Assembly (NCBI GenBank): GCA_019654215.1
Contig: BPDI01000009.1
Location: forward strand, 1-64,000
Length of the DNA: 64,000 nucleotides
Direction of reading: 5' to 3'
Origin: Gammaproteobacteria bacterium
GTDB taxonomy: Bacteria > Pseudomonadota > Gammaproteobacteria > Pseudomonadales > Pseudohongiellaceae
Part shown: in pieces, positions 60,644-64,000 of the stretch
Layout of the letters: each line of letters opens with the position of its first letter
Numbering within the stretch: position 1 is the stretch's first letter
The notes under the pieces: generated by a model
The model's database searches: none
What the model was told of the DNA's origin: nothing
What the model saw: only the letters and a program-made list of their open reading frames with translations
Program-made: the position numbers and the translations under genes

Positions 60644-61780
60644 ATGACAAGAACAAAAACATTTAAGCTGCTTTCAATTATCATAACCTTAGTTGTGAGT
60701 GGATCCCTTAGTGCGCAACTCGACGAACCAAATAATGAATTAGAGGGCGCGGCAAATTATTTTCTTGATAGTTCCGATGCAACCAAGTGGGCAGTAATTA
60801 TTACTGGACCAACGGTTGGCGAAACTAATCAGGCACAGTTTCGCCAGTGGTCTTTTTCATTACACGATATTCTTACCCGGGATTATGGCTACAGCTCTGA
60901 CACAATCACCCTGCTTTACGGTCGCGGTGCGCCAGCTCTACCTGGCGGTGATCGTGTAGATGGTGCCACCGACCGGCAAAGTATTGAACAAGCTTTATCA
61001 GATTTAGCCAGCAGAGTTGCAACGGGAGATCAAGTCACTCTCTATTTAATTGGACATGGTTCTGGTGCTGAAGAAGAAGCCAAGTTTAACATTGTTGGTC
61101 CGGATATGACTGGTAGCGAATTTGCAACCCTCCTAGACCAATTCGATCGCCAAGATATTGTCATCGTAAACACAACCAGTGCTTCTTATGGGTTCTCAAC
61201 CTCACTTTCCAGTGAGGGGCGAGTGGTCATTTCTTCGACTAGGTCTCCTTCGGAACGCTACGATCCGATTTTTTCTCGTTACTTCATTGAAGCCCTAGAT
61301 AGCCGTAATGGAGATAGAGACAAGAATAATCGGGTTTCCATGTTGGAAGCTTTCGAATATGCCAAGAACAATGTAGAAGCTTGGTACGAAGAGCAGGGTC
61401 GATTAGCGTCGGAACATGCTGGCCTCGATGACAACGGCGATGCTTTGTTTGCCTTGAACCCAACTGTCGATGCGATCGATGGTCGTTTGGCAGAAATTGC
61501 GTACATCGACACATTGGTTGACGATACCGCTAATCTCAGCCAGGAGGCGCGGGAGTTGAAAGCAAAAATGCAGGAGATAGAACGTTCTGTATTTATTTTG
61601 CGTGGCCGCAAGCAGGATTTTCTTGACGCCAATTACTGGGAACAAATGGAAGGGCTTTTAGTAGATCTAGCAAGAGCTACGGGCCGATTTAATGACGTAG
61701 CTGGTCTTCCTGAAGAAGAGGAAATCAGCGCTGACGAAACTTTGAGTGAGCAGACTAATGAAACTCCACCTCTGCAATAA
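60644..61780 (+). CDS. Exported caspase/C13-fold protein lacking the catalytic Cys
   Basis: An intact 378-residue protein with a signal peptide (ending S-L-S-A-Q). The C13/caspase-type core shows K-W-A-V-I-I-T-G, then Y-L-I-G-H-G-S-G with the expected dyad His (H138), then I-V-I-V-N-T-T-S-A-S-Y-G (172-183). Legumains and caspases have a Cys at the equivalent of T177 or T178, and none is present here. A C-terminal helical part with L-S-Q-E-A-R-E-L-K-A-K-M-Q-E-I follows. It is probably a pseudo-protease or scaffold. It lies between the vWA protein and the TPR metallopeptidase in what looks like one operon. Confidence 0.72.
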   Translation: MTRTKTFKLLSIIITLVVSGSLSAQLDEPNNELEGAANYFLDSSDATKWAVIITGPTVGETNQAQFRQWSFSLHDILTRDYGYSSDTITLLYGRGAPALPGGDRVDGATDRQSIEQALSDLASRVATGDQVTLYLIGHGSGAEEEAKFNIVGPDMTGSEFATLLDQFDRQDIVIVNTTSASYGFSTSLSSEGRVVISSTRSPSERYDPIFSRYFIEALDSRNGDRDKNNRVSMLEAFEYAKNNVEAWYEEQGRLASEHAGLDDNGDALFALNPTVDAIDGRLAEIAYIDTLVDDTANLSQEARELKAKMQEIERSVFILRGRKQDFLDANYWEQMEGLLVDLARATGRFNDVAGLPEEEEISADETLSEQTNETPPLQ

Positions 61781-64000
61781 ATATCATTTAACTCTTAGCA
61801 GCCTTTTGTTGAGCTGTTTGTTTGCTGCACCGCTATTAGCGCAGCAACAACAAACCAATACCGGTGAGTCACCTCTTTTTCGAGGCGAGCAGTTGTTAAT
61901 TAACGGTTCCTATGCCGCTGCTGCTGACATATTCCAAATGGCAGACGGTCTCGATCGTAATGAAGGTATTGTGGGTGCCAGTAAAGCATTCTTCATGATG
62001 GGGAATACGCAGGAAGCAATAAACATTATTGAGCAGGTAATTGAAGATGACGATTATGCCAGCTACCCCTTGCTAAGCACCCAGCTGGCAGAAGTAAAAC
62101 GATCTATTGGTCAGTCAGCGGAAGCAATCGAAATTTTATCAGTATTAATAGAAGGTCAATTTGAGCCGCCAGTCCGGGCGCTAGTCCAGTATGGTAGCCT
62201 GTTGCGGTTTGTGGGGAGAAAAGCGGAGGCAGGAGAGTACTTAGATCGCGCAGTGCAGCGCTACAACAATGGTTTGGTGTTTGCTTCGGAAGATGTAGTT
62301 ATGGTGGCATTGGCGAGTTGGTTATTAGGAAACTTTCACGATGCTAATAGTTTGTTTGATGAAGCAACTCGTGCTAATCCCAATAATTTAGAAGCCCATG
62401 TCCTGTGGGGTGATTTATTCCTTGAGAAATACAACGCCAGTGATGCGGAGCGCTCATATCAGGATGCTCTTGATATAAACAGTCGCTACGTACCTGCACT
62501 GGTTGGTATCGCTCGGGTGGTTGGCGATGAACGCTCCTTACAAAGAGCTCTAGCGATCAATCCTAATTCAGTGATCGCCATGGAAGCCTATGGCCAACTA
62601 CTGTTAATGGCCAGTCGGCAGGATGAAGCGTTGGAATATTTCGAACGGGCGCTAAATATTAATCCAGAATCATTAAAGACCCTTAGCATTCTTGCCGCGC
62701 AGGCAGCATTTAATCAGCGCGAAGATGAATACGAAGCCTTCAAGTCACAGGTGGATGAATTTAGTCCTAACAATCCGCAATTTTTAGGTGATGTTGCTGA
62801 CACTTTTGGTAATAACTATTTATTTGCCGAAGCTGTTGAATTTGCTCGCGCGGCTATTGAGTCCGACTCGGAGTATTGGCAGGGCTATACCTTATTAGGC
62901 AGTAATTTGATTCGTCTCGGTGAAGAGGAAGAGGGTAAGGCTAATCTCGAGATTAGTTTTGAAAACGATCCTTTTAATGTACTCACCTCTAACATGCTAA
63001 AGGTATTCGATACTCTAGAAACCTATGCGACTTTAGAAAGCGAGAATTTCAAGGTTCACATGAGTCAAAACGACGCAGATATTCTCTGGCCTTATTTGGA
63101 ACCTCTTTTGGAAGAAAGCTGGGACACACTTACTGTTAAATATGGTTTCGAACCAGAAGGGCCGATTCTGATCGAAGTGTTCGAAAATACCGAAGACTTT
63201 GCCGTGCGCTCTGTTGGTTTACCAGACATTGGTCCCTTAGTTGGAATCTGTTTCGGTAAAGTGGTTACACTAATTTCACCAGATACATTGTCAGCAAATT
63301 GGCAAGAAATTGTCTGGCACGAGTTCATGCATGTTATTACATTGCAGATGACCAACAACCGCATGCCTCGCTGGTTATCGGAAGGCATTTCCGTTTGGGA
63401 AGAGCGAGAAGGTCGACCTTATTGGGGCCGTAGCCAGGGATTGGATTTGGTAAGAGCTGCAACTGAGGACAAACTTCTTCACATAAAAGATTTGAATTCC
63501 GGTTTCTCTGGCGCGCGCAACAACGCAGACCTTGGCTTCGCCTATTTTCAATCTTATTTGGTCGTTGATTACATCACCGAAGAATACGGCTTCGAAAAGT
63601 TAGCCGAGTTCATCGATCAGTACGCAGTGGTAAAAGAAGATTCAGAGCGTTTCAATGAAGTATTTCAACTAACTATGGATCAATTTAATGACGGATTCCT
63701 TGGTTGGATAGATCGTCGCGTAGAAGAAATCAATGTGTTTGTACATACCGAAGATGTCCCAGATGAAGGTGAGGGGCATGGTCATGGTATCCGCGAAAAT
63801 TCCAGCGCGATTTTAGCAGAGCTCTATAACAATGCGTCGTTGAAACAACATATGCGTTCCAGGATCGAAGAAAACGCCCGGGACTTCCAAGCCCATTTGC
63901 AATTGGGAATAGTTCTGTTTAAAGAAGAAGATTTTGAACAAGCAAAGTTTCATCTAATCACGGCGAACGATATGTTGCCTTCTTATACGGGTTATCCATC
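61758..64000 (+). CDS. Exported TPR protein with gluzincin (peptidase MA-like) domain, C-terminally cut
   Basis: The ATG at 61758 overlaps the end of the previous gene by 23 bases and begins a frame that stays open to the window edge (747 codons). The signal peptide ends L-L-A-Q-Q. TPR repeats fill about residues 40-380 (for example E-A-L-E-Y-F-E-R-A-L-N-I-N-P). A zinc peptidase domain follows, with H-E-F-M-H (63318-63332) and the downstream ligand Glu in L-S-E-G-I-S-V (63381-63383). That is the gluzincin pattern of peptidase MA families. More TPR-like helices begin before the edge. It is probably periplasmic or outer-membrane-associated and works with the preceding envelope proteins. The C terminus is not visible. 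Confidence 0.85.
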   Translation, partial: MKLHLCNKYHLTLSSLLLSCLFAAPLLAQQQQTNTGESPLFRGEQLLINGSYAAAADIFQMADGLDRNEGIVGASKAFFMMGNTQEAINIIEQVIEDDDYASYPLLSTQLAEVKRSIGQSAEAIEILSVLIEGQFEPPVRALVQYGSLLRFVGRKAEAGEYLDRAVQRYNNGLVFASEDVVMVALASWLLGNFHDANSLFDEATRANPNNLEAHVLWGDLFLEKYNASDAERSYQDALDINSRYVPALVGIARVVGDERSLQRALAINPNSVIAMEAYGQLLLMASRQDEALEYFERALNINPESLKTLSILAAQAAFNQREDEYEAFKSQVDEFSPNNPQFLGDVADTFGNNYLFAEAVEFARAAIESDSEYWQGYTLLGSNLIRLGEEEEGKANLEISFENDPFNVLTSNMLKVFDTLETYATLESENFKVHMSQNDADILWPYLEPLLEESWDTLTVKYGFEPEGPILIEVFENTEDFAVRSVGLPDIGPLVGICFGKVVTLISPDTLSANWQEIVWHEFMHVITLQMTNNRMPRWLSEGISVWEEREGRPYWGRSQGLDLVRAATEDKLLHIKDLNSGFSGARNNADLGFAYFQSYLVVDYITEEYGFEKLAEFIDQYAVVKEDSERFNEVFQLTMDQFNDGFLGWIDRRVEEINVFVHTEDVPDEGEGHGHGIRENSSAILAELYNNASLKQHMRSRIEENARDFQAHLQLGIVLFKEEDFEQAKFHLITANDMLPSYTGYP

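Overview
The window looks like a chromosome segment of a free-living, probably aquatic gammaproteobacterium of moderate GC content. The pointers are the prfC-tgt-yajC-secD-secF order, a HolD-like gene next to rimI, an MltD-type transglycosylase, an SO2930-type cytochrome paired with a beta-helix lipoprotein, TAXI-type TRAP transporters, and many exported proteins whose signal peptides end in A-Q. I cannot place it below class level. I saw no tRNA, rRNA, CRISPR array, insertion sequence, integrase or phage gene.

Layout. 1-11.8 kb: a tannase-like gene cut by the left edge, a DUF1295 membrane protein, a decayed glycosidase-like gene, a dienoyl-CoA isomerase-like crotonase, an M20 amidohydrolase, DUF1761, a TIGR01777 oxidoreductase, a fasciclin protein, rimO, and a broken acyl-CoA ligase and acetyltransferase. 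11.8-15 kb: a D-amino-acid group (D-threonine-aldolase-like enzyme, Asp/Glu racemase, VanX-like D,D-dipeptidase lipoprotein). 15-19 kb: an orphan TAXI binding lipoprotein, the translationally coupled beta-helix protein and diheme cytochrome, and a cupin. 19.3-31.2 kb: an oxidative and uptake region with a diheme cytochrome, a PQQ dehydrogenase with a lanthanide-type D-x-D motif, a heme-bearing PHM-like copper monooxygenase, an unknown exported partner, a TAXI-TRAP transporter, a PAL-like NHL propeller, rhodanese, a degenerate NucA-like protein and an FAH hydrolase. 31-42.7 kb: an acyl-CoA ligase, quinone oxidoreductase, HolD-like protein, rimI, a zinc-ribbon membrane protein, hisC, a gene-free stretch with DnaA-box matches, an APS kinase fused to GTPase-less CysN domains, and an acyl-CoA dehydrogenase. 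42.8-51.5 kb: prfC, tgt, yajC, secD, secF and mltD, all intact. 51.5-54.3 kb: a queuosine-tRNA mannosyltransferase-like gene, an SDR and a NUDIX hydrolase. 54.6-64 kb: a set of large envelope proteins (DUF4175, a vWA/GATase-like membrane protein, a caspase/C13-fold protein lacking the usual Cys, and a TPR metallopeptidase cut by the right edge).

About twenty genes are broken by single-base frame changes, several at or near homopolymers, while 42.8-51.5 kb is clean. The encoded proteins stay well conserved on both sides of each break, so most breaks look like sequence errors rather than real decay. These genes are therefore annotated as single loci across the breaks.

The most interesting region is 19.3-29.1 kb. 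There a PHM-like copper monooxygenase carrying a heme c motif sits beside a PQQ dehydrogenase and a cytochrome, with a PAL-like propeller a few genes away. Also notable are the GTPase-less CysN-CysC protein, the DnaA-box region, the tgt/queuosine-mannosyltransferase proximity and the pseudo-enzyme-bearing envelope operon at the right end.
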